DNA of 52,700 nt from Bacteroidales bacterium. Lineage in GTDB: Bacteria > Bacteroidota > Bacteroidia > Bacteroidales > UBA7960. The notes beneath the pieces are model-generated. The model did not search any database. It saw nothing but the letters and a program-made list of their open reading frames with translations, and was not told the DNA's origin. Positions 17,188 to 26,236 of the stretch are shown here, piece by piece. The first letter of the stretch is position 1, and each line of letters starts with the position of its first letter. The position numbers were made by a program, and so were the translations under genes. Location: positions 1 to 52,700 of the forward strand of contig PWJZ01000075.1 in NCBI GenBank assembly GCA_003559855.1, given 5' to 3'.

Positions 17188-18288
17188 TCAGTCAATAATC
17201 TTGTAGAAATTGCCGGGCAAGGTTTTTACGACCGATTTGAGCTCGAGTTCGAGAAGGGTTGCAGTTGCTTTTGAGAACGTCATTTTCGAAAGTGCTACTA
17301 TTGAGTCGAGGCTTACGGGTTGATTTTCTTTCAGGATATTTACTATTTTTTGCTGCTCACCTGATAGTTCTGCAAACATGATACGTTGTACGGGTTTGGG
17401 TTTAATTGATTTTGTCCAGTTCATAATATATTTTATATCGTCTGCCGATTCTGCCAGGTGTGCTTTATTTGTTTTTATAAGGTGATTGCAGCCTCTTGAA
17501 AAATTATCGGTTTTTTTACCCGGTACGGCAAAAACGTCTCTATTATAATCGTTGGCGTAATATGCTGTTATCAGGGCGCCTCCTTTTTCCGCTGCTTCTA
17601 TTACAATTACTGCGTCGCATAATCCCGCTATTATTCTGTTTCTCCGGGGGAAGTTTTCACGATCGGGCTTGGTATTACTGAAAAAGTCTGTTATCAGTAT
17701 ACCCGATTGTGTGATCTTTTCAGCCAGCGAACGGTTTAATGACGGATATATCCGGTCAAGCCCGTGTCCTAAAACGGCTGCTGTTTTCAGGTCGTTGTCA
17801 AGGGCGGTTTTATGAGCAACGGTATCAATACCGTAAGCCAAACCGCTTATGATTACAGGATTTATGTCGGCCAGATCTTTCACAATTTCACAACACATGT
17901 CTTTTCCATATCCCGTAATGCTCCGGGTTCCAACCACACCTATTGCACGGACGTTGTCAAGATCGCAATGGCCCTTGGAAAATAACATTACCGGACTGTC
18001 TTCAACCGGCTTTAAACGTACCGGATAGTCGGAATTAAGATAAAAACGTGTTTTGATCTTGTATTTTGCAATAAACTCAAGCTCCCGGTCAACCTTTTCG
18101 AATATTTCCTCGTCGCCTACCGACTTTGCCGTCAGTTCGCCAACATGTGGTATTTTTAGCAGGTTTTTTTTCTTTTCTCTGAAAACGGCTTCCGCTCCGC
18201 CACAATAAGCTATTAGTTTTTTGGCGGTTATAGGGCCTACATTGGGGATAAGGCAAATGGCCAATTGGTATCTTAACTCGTTGTTCAT
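17188..18288 (-). CDS. dprA: DNA-processing protein DprA
   Basis: 366 residues. Short N-terminal helix-hairpin-helix-like region (IPNVGPITAKKLIAYCGG, about 13-30), then the Rossmann-like DprA domain (about 75-290): VGTRSITGYG, ISGLAYGIDTVAH, AVLGHGLDRIYP, FPRRNRIIAGL, KGGALITAYYA and DVFAVPG. A winged-helix C-terminal domain (about 305-366) ends the protein. DprA binds single-stranded DNA that enters during natural transformation and loads RecA; it is also conserved in non-competent species. It starts at 18288, opposite the glycosyltransferase pseudogene. Confidence 0.92.
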   Translation of the reverse strand: MNNELRYQLAICLIPNVGPITAKKLIAYCGGAEAVFREKKKNLLKIPHVGELTAKSVGDEEIFEKVDRELEFIAKYKIKTRFYLNSDYPVRLKPVEDSPVMLFSKGHCDLDNVRAIGVVGTRSITGYGKDMCCEIVKDLADINPVIISGLAYGIDTVAHKTALDNDLKTAAVLGHGLDRIYPSLNRSLAEKITQSGILITDFFSNTKPDRENFPRRNRIIAGLCDAVIVIEAAEKGGALITAYYANDYNRDVFAVPGKKTDNFSRGCNHLIKTNKAHLAESADDIKYIMNWTKSIKPKPVQRIMFAELSGEQQKIVNILKENQPVSLDSIVALSKMTFSKATATLLELELKSVVKTLPGNFYKIID

Positions 18289-18433
18289 TGAAAAGCAAAA
18301 ATAAAATAATTTTTTATATCAAATAATTGATGGTAGGATTATGTTTTTGTTTTATTGAAGGGTATTTTGAAAACCTCCGGTAAAAAAAAATCCTTAATTT
18401 AGCTTAATTAAATACCTGAACAATACAATAGCT

Positions 18434-19555
18434 TTGAAAGACAACACCAAAACAGACAGACCTGCGGTATTGGTATGCCCTTTAAGCTGGGGGCTGGGGC
18501 ATGCTTCCAGATGTATTCCTGTAGTGCGTATGTTGTTGAAAAAGAAATGTGTGGTATATATCGGTGGTTCTGAAGAAGTTATTGCATTGATGAAAAGTGA
18601 GTTTGGGAAGGAGATTGGTTATATGAAGTTTGACGGAATGACGATGAAATATGGAAAGAGGACGTTCATGAATATGGTTTTACGAACTCCGCAGTTTATT
18701 TTTTCTTCCGTTAAAGAACACTGCAAGCTTAAGAAAACGATCCGGTCAACCGGAGCAAAAGCGGTAATCTCCGATAACAGGTACGGCTTATGGTAAAGGA
18801 AAGTATTTACTGTTTTAATAACTCATCAACTTAACATCAGGCTTCCGTCAGGGTTTTCTTTTCTGCAAAAGCCGTTAAGGTATATAATAAGAAAAGTTGT
18901 AAGAAAACATTATGCTTTGTGGGTTCCTGATAATTGCAGTGGAGTCTCTTTTGCCGGGGATTTGTCAAAGGATGGTGAAAAATATCATCCTCAATTTTTT
19001 TACACCGGTTTGCTTACAAGATTTTCGGGATTTGGCTTTGATGATCTGGGTGGGGGCAGGGGAGGGCCGGATAAACGATATGTGTTATGTATTGTTTCCG
19101 GGCCGGAACCGCAACGAACATTTTTTGAGAAAAAGCTGCTAAGCCAGTTACAACAAATCCCTTACGATTCTGTCTTGCTGAGGGGATTGCCGGGCAACGA
19201 CAAAAAGTTGGAAAACGGCAGATGTGCTGTTTACAACCACACAAACAGCAAGCATTTTGCAAAGCTGATCGCCGGTGCTGCTTTGATAGTATGCAGGCCG
19301 GGATATTCGACATTAATGGACTTATCGGTGTTTGGAAGAAAGGCACTATTGGTTCCAACGCCGGGTCAAACCGAACAGGAATATCTTGCAGGTTTGTTTA
19401 ATGAAAGAGGTTGGTGTTATAGTGTAAGCCAGAACAGGCTTGACTTAAAAACCGATATTAAAAAGGCATTTTCATATGAAGGGATACCCCGGTTACCGGA
19501 TAATAAAAATGAATTGAGTGATGCTGCTGACCACTTGCTGAAGCAATTGGTTTAA
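18434..19555 (+). pseudogene. Glycosyltransferase (MurG/GT28-like) split by an in-frame TAA
   Basis: One reading frame runs from a TTG start at 18434 to 19555, interrupted only by TAA at 18794-18796. The N-terminal part (120 residues) has PLSWGLGHASRCIPVVRMLL and ends DNRYGLW. The part after the stop continues in the same frame (KVFTVLITHQLN, then ALWVPDNCSGVSFAGD) and holds a GT28-type C-terminal domain with CRPGYSTLMDLSVFGRKALL and PTPGQTEQEYLAG. The whole would be about 373 residues, normal for this family, which transfers sugars from UDP donors. A single C-to-A change in a TCA codon would make the TAA. The downstream part lacks a good start, so the gene is probably inactive unless read through. 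Confidence 0.75.
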
Positions 19556-19559
19556 GCAT

Positions 19560-20426
19560 TCAGTAAGTTTTGGTCATAGTTTCAGTGACTACAATAATAA
19601 AATATGCCAGTCCTTGATTTGAACTGTCCAGTTTATCAACCGTTGATTGTTCAACGGTGCTTATGGTCATGATCTTCTGATCTTCATCAAGTTTATTCAG
19701 GTGCCATACAATGCCTTCGTAATTGTTGGAGTGATAAGCACCGTGCAGGTGAAGCATAATTGCATCATTCTTAATGTTGTTTTGGATGAAATGAGCCATA
19801 GTTGCATCTTTTACAGCCTGGGCTTTAGGCAGGTTTTCGTTTCTATGACCGGGCATCTGAGTCATTTCAAGCATTCTTTTATAGCCGGGTAATTCGGGGT
19901 CATACATAACAGGAAGGGGTGCAATGTAGGTCAAAGCCTTATCAGAAAGAGCTTCGAGAGCTTCAAACCCGCCCCTGTTTACCATAGCTGCATAACGCCT
20001 GGGTATGTTTGAGGCAATAAAGCTTATGCTGTTTTCTTTAGCATATTTAACAATCGTTTTGTAATCCGTCTTATAGTTGTTCCACAGTTTTGCTTCTGCC
20101 TCAAAATTCCTTTCCGGAATCAGACCTTTCAAATACTCATTGAGAATTAGTTGATTGTCAGATTCAAACATTTCTGCCCCCAAGAGAAATTTTTTGCCGA
20201 TCTTGTTATGAATATCTTTTGTTAATTCGTACTGAAGCCAATGACTGATCGGGTTGTTATGAATTTCGCCGAATAATATTATATCGTTATTAATGGCTTG
20301 TTCAGCCATCTTATGATAGGTGGTTTTATTGCCGTAAGCATCGAATAATTGGTATGCTTTTTTGTGTTGGGCGATTGTAGTGATTGGAACATTTAACAGT
20401 AAAATGATTGTCAGAATTGTTTTCAT
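19560..20426 (-). CDS. ChaN-family (Tiki-superfamily) secreted protein
   Basis: 288 residues with a signal peptide (about 1-19, ending in TIAQ). The family core is clear: DIILFGEIHNNPISHWLQYEL (about 48-68), GAEMFESDNQLILNEYL (about 83-99), and MLHLHGAYHSNNYEGIVWHL near the end. The GEIHN and HGAYH motifs carry the residues implicated in haem or metal binding in ChaN relatives, which act in the periplasm or at the outer membrane. Convergent with the glycosyltransferase pseudogene (4 bp between stops). It is not a lipoprotein here, unlike many ChaN proteins. Confidence 0.78.
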   Translation of the reverse strand: MKTILTIILLLNVPITTIAQHKKAYQLFDAYGNKTTYHKMAEQAINNDIILFGEIHNNPISHWLQYELTKDIHNKIGKKFLLGAEMFESDNQLILNEYLKGLIPERNFEAEAKLWNNYKTDYKTIVKYAKENSISFIASNIPRRYAAMVNRGGFEALEALSDKALTYIAPLPVMYDPELPGYKRMLEMTQMPGHRNENLPKAQAVKDATMAHFIQNNIKNDAIMLHLHGAYHSNNYEGIVWHLNKLDEDQKIMTISTVEQSTVDKLDSSNQGLAYFIIVVTETMTKTY

Positions 20427-20464
20427 TTGTGTAAATTTAATATTATGCTTGTAGTCATCTGTTT

Positions 20465-20569
20465 AACAGAACACTGATCACACTAATTTACCCTGTTGGA
20501 TATTAACTGTCAATCATGTGCTTTTTTGTTATAAAAATATTATCCAAGAGGGTAAATCGGTGTTCTGTT
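20465..20569. repeat. 105-bp imperfect palindrome (possible MITE remnant)
   Basis: The outer arms are AACAGAACAC (20465-20474) and GTGTTCTGTT (20560-20569). Inside follow ATTTACCCT paired with AGGGTAAAT, then TTGGATA paired with TATCCAA. The left arm carries an extra 9-nt bulge. About 26 pairs enclose a loop of roughly 35 nt. It lies between the ChaN-like gene and cdd. Confidence 0.6.
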
Positions 20570-20625
20570 TTTTATTAAAAATTTTATGAATAAGTCAATA
20601 TATGAATATCTTTTTTCCATGGCTG

Positions 20626-21108
20626 TTACAGGTCGATATTGGTAAAATGCAAGGGCAGCAAGTCGGCTACACTGTCAATAACAAGTACTTTTCCTTTTTC
20701 ACCGGCTAGTATGATTTTAACAGGAGTTTTTTGTTTTTTTTCATATTCGATAAGCACTTGCCGGCAACTCCCGCATGGTGAAACCGGTTTTTCGATACTT
20801 TTAGTATTTGAATATGCACTTATTGCAATTTTTTTTATCTTCTTGCCGGGGTGAAGTGCGGAAGCTGAAAACACCGCTACTCGCTCGGCGCATAAACCTG
20901 AAGGATAAGCAACGTTCTCCTGGTTGTTGCCTTTAATAGTTGTTCCGTCTTCAAGTAAAACAACCGCACCAACTCTGAAACCTGAATAAGGGGAGTAGGC
21001 TGACTTTGTCATTTCACGTGAAAGCCCGACAAGCTTTTGCTCGTTTTCCGGCAACTCTGTAAAATCATCGAATTCATTGTATGTAAATGATTTCACAATA
21101 CTTTTCAT
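20626..21108 (-). CDS. cdd: Cytidine deaminase
   Basis: 160 residues. It deaminates cytidine and deoxycytidine to uridine and deoxyuridine in pyrimidine salvage. Zinc and catalytic residues are C73-A-E75 (YPSGLCAERVAV) and C112/C115 (PCGSCRQVL). The substrate region SAYSPYSGFRVGA (about 37-48) is typical. Slightly longer than the Bacillus enzyme (136) owing to an N-terminal extension of about 20 residues. A possible -7 box (TAGCTTTG on the minus strand) lies at 21192-21199. Confidence 0.93.
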   Translation of the reverse strand: MKSIVKSFTYNEFDDFTELPENEQKLVGLSREMTKSAYSPYSGFRVGAVVLLEDGTTIKGNNQENVAYPSGLCAERVAVFSASALHPGKKIKKIAISAYSNTKSIEKPVSPCGSCRQVLIEYEKKQKTPVKIILAGEKGKVLVIDSVADLLPLHFTNIDL

Positions 21109-21224
21109 GTATCTGAGGTTTATTAAAGTTTACCAGTCAAAGAAACTGAAAAGAATAAGGTTATAAGGATTTATGTTAAAGGTACCAAAAACAAAGCTAA
21201 GAATTATTTTAACAACGGGCATAA

Positions 21225-21259
21225 AAAAAGGAGACGTGTTTAAATTGCGTCTCCTTTTT
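21225..21259 (-). terminator. Terminator of the EF-G2-like gene
   Basis: AAAAAGGAGACG (21225-21236) pairs with CGTCTCCTTTTT (21248-21259), a 12-bp stem with an 11-nt loop and A/T flanks, just after the minus-strand gene ending at 21273. Confidence 0.8.
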
Positions 21260-21272
21260 ATAAATCAAATCT

Positions 21273-23408
21273 TTATTCTTCTTCTTTCTGTTCTTCCTCG
21301 TATGCTTTAAGGAGCTTTTCCTGAACATCCATTGGAACTTGCTGATATTCGGCAAATTTCATACCATAGGTTGCTCTTCCGCTGGTAATTGAGGATAATG
21401 TTGTTGAATAGCGGTTCATTTCAGCCAGGGGCACTTTAGCTTTTATTTTCTGGTAATTTCCTTCACTTTCCATACCCATTATAACGGCTCTTCTGCCTTG
21501 CAGGTCTGTCATCGCATCTCCCATTTTTTCTTCAGGTACAATTACTTCAACATCATAAATAGGTTCGAGTATCTTTGGTCCGGCATTTTTGAAAGCTTCT
21601 TTAAAGGCATTGCGACCTGCCAGTTTAAAGGATATCTCATTGGAGTCGACAGGGTGCATTTTTCCGTCATAAACACTGACTGCAATATCACGAGCATATG
21701 AACCGGTAAGCGGCCCTTCTTCCATTTTTTCCATAATTCCTTTGACTATAGCTGGCATAAACCTGCTATCTATGGCTCCGCCTACAATACAGTTGTTAAA
21801 TACCAGCTTTCCGCCCCAGGGCAGATCATAAACTTCCTGATTCCTCACAGGAAACTCTTTTTGGTTGGGTTTGCCTTCAATGTAAGGCTCTATCATCATA
21901 AATACTTCGCCAAACTGACCGGCACCACCCGATTGCTTCTTGTGGCGGTATGATGATTTTGCCGATTTTGTAATAGTTTCCCGGTATGGAATTTTTGTAG
22001 GATAAAATTCAACAGGTATTTTATCAATATTTTCAAGCATCCATTTTGAAATGTTAAGGTGCATCTCTCCCTGACCCGAAAGTATTATCTGTTTCAGCTC
22101 CTTCGATTGTTCATATTTAAATGTCGGGTCTATGCTGTTCATTTCCTTCAATACGGTCATCAGCTTTTCGTCATCTGCACTGCTTTTGGCTTTAATAGCC
22201 GTGCGGAATTTCGGCTCCGGGAATATTATTGGTTCAATCTTAACGCCTTGCTGCTTTGGTGAAGCAAGGGTATTGTTTGTAAAAGTGCTTTTCAGTTTTA
22301 TGGTAGCACCTATATCACCGGGCATGATCTTACTGACTTTCTGGCGATTTTTACCTGCTGTTATGAATAGTTGAGATAATCTTTCTTTGGTGTCTGTATC
22401 GGAGTTTATCAGGTCCATTGCTTCGTTGATTTCTCCCTGGCATACTTTAAAAAAAGATATTTCACCAAGGTGTGGTTCGATAGCTGTTTTAAATACGAAG
22501 GCAAGCGGTGGTTTGGAGGAGTCGTATTTTAATTCTTCTCCTTTGTCGGTTTTCATAGGAGGTACTTCATCGGGAGAGGGCAGGCTTTCGGTTATGAATT
22601 CAAGGATGCGTGATGTTCCCTGGTTGTTTTTGGCTGAAGCACAAAACACGGGGAACATTGTGCGGGTTATTATTCCCATCTTGGTTCCCTTGATGATTTC
22701 TTCCCCGGTTAATGTGCCGTTTTCGAAAAAGTTTTCCATAAGCTGCTCATCACTTTCGGCAGCAGCTTCAATAATCTCATTTCTCAACTTCTCTGCTTTG
22801 TCTTTTTCACTGTCGGGTATGTCGTATATTTCGGGTTTGTCGCCATCGACGGGAAATTTATACATTTTCATTTTCATAACGTCTATTACGGTGTCAAAAC
22901 CAATACCGGCATTAACAGGATATTGAGCTAATATTACCTTGTTGCCGAATTGCTGCTTCAGCTGTTGAAAAACATCATCGAAGGCGGCTTTTTCGTGCTC
23001 CAACTGGTTGATAACAAAAATTGCCGGTTTTTCATCACGGGTTATGTACCGCCAGGTAATTTCCGTGCCCACTTCAACCCCGTTTTGGGAATTGATAAGC
23101 ATTACGGCAGTATCAGCCACCTTTAGGGCTGTGATCACCTCACCGATGAAATCATCAAAACCCGGTGTATCAATAAGGTTGATCTTAAAACCATTATATT
23201 CGGTATATAAAACCGTCGAAAAGACTGAAGCTTCTCTCTCGAATTCAATTTCGCGGTAATCCGATACGGTGTTTTTGTCTTCGACCATACCGCGACGCTT
23301 TATAAGCCCCCCCTCAAACAATATGGATTCAGCCAGCGTGGTCTTTCCTGTCTTTGCACTGCCTATCAAAGCAATGTTCTTGATTTCATTTGTCTGATAT
23401 ACTTTCAT
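21273..23408 (-). CDS. EF-G paralogue (EF-G2-like) with degenerate GTPase motifs
   Basis: 711 residues with the full EF-G domain order (G domain about 1-275, II, III, IV, V). The P-loop is intact (G16-SAKTGKT). Two key motifs are not: switch II is D80-TPGFDDF, with Phe where EF-G has the catalytic His (DTPGHVDF), and G4 is N134-Q-L-E instead of NKxD. The start KVYQTNEIKNIALIGS fits the second EF-G of Bacteroidetes. Such EF-G2 in Bacteroides is reported to support translocation without GTP hydrolysis and to matter under carbon starvation. Orthology is inferred. The gene stands alone with its own terminator and a long leader. Confidence 0.85.
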   Translation of the reverse strand: MKVYQTNEIKNIALIGSAKTGKTTLAESILFEGGLIKRRGMVEDKNTVSDYREIEFEREASVFSTVLYTEYNGFKINLIDTPGFDDFIGEVITALKVADTAVMLINSQNGVEVGTEITWRYITRDEKPAIFVINQLEHEKAAFDDVFQQLKQQFGNKVILAQYPVNAGIGFDTVIDVMKMKMYKFPVDGDKPEIYDIPDSEKDKAEKLRNEIIEAAAESDEQLMENFFENGTLTGEEIIKGTKMGIITRTMFPVFCASAKNNQGTSRILEFITESLPSPDEVPPMKTDKGEELKYDSSKPPLAFVFKTAIEPHLGEISFFKVCQGEINEAMDLINSDTDTKERLSQLFITAGKNRQKVSKIMPGDIGATIKLKSTFTNNTLASPKQQGVKIEPIIFPEPKFRTAIKAKSSADDEKLMTVLKEMNSIDPTFKYEQSKELKQIILSGQGEMHLNISKWMLENIDKIPVEFYPTKIPYRETITKSAKSSYRHKKQSGGAGQFGEVFMMIEPYIEGKPNQKEFPVRNQEVYDLPWGGKLVFNNCIVGGAIDSRFMPAIVKGIMEKMEEGPLTGSYARDIAVSVYDGKMHPVDSNEISFKLAGRNAFKEAFKNAGPKILEPIYDVEVIVPEEKMGDAMTDLQGRRAVIMGMESEGNYQKIKAKVPLAEMNRYSTTLSSITSGRATYGMKFAEYQQVPMDVQEKLLKAYEEEQKEEE

Positions 23409-23870
23409 AGCAACTTAAAGATAATTTATTCTTGTTAATATTTAATGAATTGATTTACAGCAATATGCTTACCCGGTTAAATAATGAATATGGTATGTTA
23501 TACATAGCCAGTTTGCAAATTATGTGATGTAAAAAAACATCAGAAACTTTAAAAACATTTATCCGACAAAGTGAACAGCCAACTTTGAGCCGGATATCCC
23601 CCGGCAATGTTTTGCCCGTTATACAGAAATATATAATGTCTGATAAACAGTAATTTGTTTCGCAGGTGCAAAGATAATTTTTTCTGCCGTAATAAACATA
23701 AAGAGTTTTAAAGGTAAAATAATTTTAACTTAACAGACTATGATATTGTATGCTTATTATGCCGGATGCTTTACCGGCAAGTGTTTTCATGAAGACTTGC
23801 TGGGTTTTGAAACTTTTCAGGGGGTTTTTTACGCCGGCATGTGTGCCGTTGTAAGATCTTTTGATTTATC
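23409..23870 (-). other. Non-coding region with promoter and long leader of the EF-G2-like gene
   Basis: No credible gene in 462 bp. On the minus strand TATCTTTG at 23669-23676 matches the Bacteroidota -7 box, which would give the EF-G2-like mRNA a leader of about 250 nt. The left-hand part of the leader holds short GC-rich blocks (CCGG repeats near 23590-23610) that could fold. The part from 23700 to 23870 contains small inverted CCGG-type repeats and nothing else I recognise. Confidence 0.45.
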
Positions 23871-24689
23871 TTAATCCGTTTTTGCAGTGAAAGGGTGTTT
23901 CAAACCCTTGTATCCTGCGATTTCCATTTTGGCAAAACCTACAATTACCCTTGTTTCGAAAAGTACAGGAATTTTGTTTTTATCATCAGATATCCAAAGC
24001 GTCATGGGCCAGGGTTGTTCAAATTCTGAACCGGTTTTTATTTTAGGTTTGAAACGCATTGTGTTTATATCACCCATTCTTGTTTTTATCTTTTCCCTGC
24101 CCTCAAAGACTATTTTCGTAATATATACCGAGTCTTTGAAAAGAAAACTGACCTCAAATTCGTCGCCCGGTTCAATATTTGAATAATCAAAAGTTCTTGC
24201 AAAATAAAATGCGGAGATTATATCCTGAATATAATCGGGCGTAGATATTGTTTTACCGTTAAAGGATGCCTGGTTATCATAATGGTTGAAAGTAGTGCTT
24301 TCATTTCTTTTATAACCTCCTTCACTGACATCTCTCATGAAATACCACGGAATGAGAGCCTTTTCGTCTATATATGTTTCATAGTGATTGTCGACCCTGA
24401 AGAACAAATTAAAGAACCTTCTTGATCTTGCAGTTCCGGTAATCTGCATTGTATTTCTGTTGCCGATAGTGACATTATTTTCATTGATCTTCATTGAACC
24501 GTCGCCAACCGTAATGTAACCGGGCAGAAAACTGTCGTAGTACAACCGGTAATTTAGTGTTTCACCTTTTTGAAAAGCATTATTTTCAATTTGCCGCATA
24601 TTTTGACCTGCTGCGCATGTTAAATGTATAACCAGCAGTATAAATACAATTAAAGATCTGAAATACATGTTGTCATTTTTGGTTTTCAT
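23871..24689 (-). CDS. DUF3108 domain-containing secreted protein
   Basis: 272 residues with a signal peptide (about 1-28, ending in CAAGQ). The DUF3108 fold spans most of the protein: FQKGETLNYRLYYDSFLPGYITVGDGSM (about 38-65), VDNHYETYIDEKALIPWYFMRDVSEGGY (about 98-125), DYIQDIISAFYFARTFDY (about 151-168) and a closing PVLFETRVIVGFAKMEIAGYKGL. Family members are periplasmic beta-rich proteins of unknown biochemical role. It stands alone on the minus strand. Confidence 0.82.
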   Translation of the reverse strand: MKTKNDNMYFRSLIVFILLVIHLTCAAGQNMRQIENNAFQKGETLNYRLYYDSFLPGYITVGDGSMKINENNVTIGNRNTMQITGTARSRRFFNLFFRVDNHYETYIDEKALIPWYFMRDVSEGGYKRNESTTFNHYDNQASFNGKTISTPDYIQDIISAFYFARTFDYSNIEPGDEFEVSFLFKDSVYITKIVFEGREKIKTRMGDINTMRFKPKIKTGSEFEQPWPMTLWISDDKNKIPVLFETRVIVGFAKMEIAGYKGLKHPFTAKTD

Positions 24690-24973
24690 GGAAAAAAAGA
24701 AAGAATTTTACTTTATTGTCAAAAGGCAAAAAACATACCATAATTTTCTTTTTTTGTAAAAAAAGATGTTTGATTGCCGGTATTAACGGAACAACATCTT
24801 ATGCGATACGAAGCGTTTATTTATTGCTGGCAGCCCTATGCCGGCTGACAACTTTCGTAGGGCACTGTTTTTCTGCGGAAAATAATCAGTAGTTTTTATA
24901 AATGCGGTTTTTTTATGATTTTTTTAACCGGGTTATGTATTTTTGTTATTTAGAAAATGTTTTATTTATAAGG

Positions 24974-25420
24974 ATGACTTCAATAGGTTTCGATGATGAT
25001 TATTTCATGCGGGAAGCATTAAAACAGGCTTATCTTGCGTATGATGAAGGCGAGATTCCTGTTGGTGCCGTGATGGTGTGCGATGGGCGGATACTTGCCA
25101 AGGGTTATAATATGACCGAAAAGCTAAAGGATGTTACCGCTCATGCCGAAATGCTGGTTATAACCTCTGCTTCAAATCATATTGGCGGTAAGTATTTAAC
25201 AGAATGTGCTTTATACGTGACCGTAGAGCCCTGTGTAATGTGCGCCGGTGCTACACAATGGACACAGATAGGAAAGATAGTTTATGGTGCGACGGATGAA
25301 AAACGCGGATTTACAAAATATTCAAAAAAAATATTACATCCTAAAACGAAGATTGTTACAGGAATTCTCGAAAAAGAATGTAAAGAACTGATGGTGAGAT
25401 TCTTTGAGATGAGAAGATGA
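24974..25420 (+). CDS. tadA: tRNA-specific adenosine deaminase
   Basis: 148 residues from ATG 24974, preferred over ATG 24902 because the extra 24 residues are Phe/Tyr-rich and unlike the family, and AAGG precedes 24974. It converts A34 to inosine in tRNA-Arg(ACG), allowing wobble decoding. The zinc/catalytic site is H57-A-E59 (VTAHAEM) and P86-C87-V-M-C90 (VEPCVMCAGA). GEIPVGAVMV is the usual N-terminal strand. A general nucleoside (guanine) deaminase is the alternative. Nothing follows closely on this strand. Confidence 0.87.
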   Translation: MTSIGFDDDYFMREALKQAYLAYDEGEIPVGAVMVCDGRILAKGYNMTEKLKDVTAHAEMLVITSASNHIGGKYLTECALYVTVEPCVMCAGATQWTQIGKIVYGATDEKRGFTKYSKKILHPKTKIVTGILEKECKELMVRFFEMRR

Positions 25421-25603
25421 TTTAGGGGAAGTTAAAAGTCAAAAAAATAATGATGTAATTACCTGTGAAGGGTTGACGGGTATTAAAAAAGATATAATAT
25501 GCCAATGTGCCTGAGTATGAACGTGATGATATGCCAATTGGTTTACAGGTTGACGGGTAATAAAAGTTGAAAGTTAATTAAAGTTATTGATTTGTTGAAT
25601 CGT

Positions 25604-26026
25604 TTATTCGCGTTCAGCTACTCTTCCCCTGATCCTCAGAACTTTTTGGCCGCCCGGATCGTTAGACATTGCTAATACGGTACGGCTGATATTATGCGGG
25701 CGGGGAGCCAGGCGAAAATGAACTTCAATGATTCCCGTTTCACCCGGATTTACCGGCTCTTTTGTCCAATCCCTTACACGCGTGCCGCAACATGCCCTCA
25801 CATGTGATACTATCAGAGGCTCGGTGCCGGTATTTTTAAATTCAATCTCCAGATTAATCTCTCCCATCTCATCAATATAAATTGTACCAAGATCAATTCG
25901 GTTTTCTTCTTCCTGGTATTCAAATTTGGGGTTGCCGGATGCCATGACAGAATTTCCGCTGTTTGTAACTGAAATGATAAACAATCCAATAAACAGCAAG
26001 CTGAAAAAACTAAAACCTTTTCTCAT
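25604..26026 (-). CDS. DUF1573 domain-containing secreted protein
   Basis: 140 residues with a signal peptide (about 1-30). The DUF1573 Ig-like core reads FKNTGTEPLIVSHVRACCGTRVRDWTKEPV then GETGIIEVHFR, and a closing VLRIRGRV. The usual motif is CGCT; here it is CCGT with the paired Cys kept. These proteins are widespread in Bacteroidota, periplasmic or surface-exposed, of unknown role. It stands alone. Confidence 0.83.
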   Translation of the reverse strand: MRKGFSFFSLLFIGLFIISVTNSGNSVMASGNPKFEYQEEENRIDLGTIYIDEMGEINLEIEFKNTGTEPLIVSHVRACCGTRVRDWTKEPVNPGETGIIEVHFRLAPRPHNISRTVLAMSNDPGGQKVLRIRGRVAERE

Positions 26027-26164
26027 TTTTCATAAAGTTTTTACTAAAACGACAAAATATTTATATAAAACTTATATCCAAAAACTGTTCCACAAACTGT
26101 ATCAACAAACCGCATAAATTTTATAACATTACAAAAATAAAAAAATATTTACTGTTACTAATAA

Positions 26165-26192
26165 ATGTTCGTTTTTTTACGAACGTTTTTTT
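26165..26192. terminator. Hairpin with T tract between DUF1573 and nrdJ genes
   Basis: ATGTTCG (26165-26171) pairs with CGAACGT (26180-26186; one G-T pair) around a T-rich loop, followed by TTTTTT on the plus strand. It lies just after the minus-strand nrdJ end, where it may stop opposite-strand transcription or act in both directions. Confidence 0.4.
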
Positions 26193-26236
26193 ACTGTAAT
26201 ATTTGTTAAACCGAATATTATTTATTGGAAAAGTTT

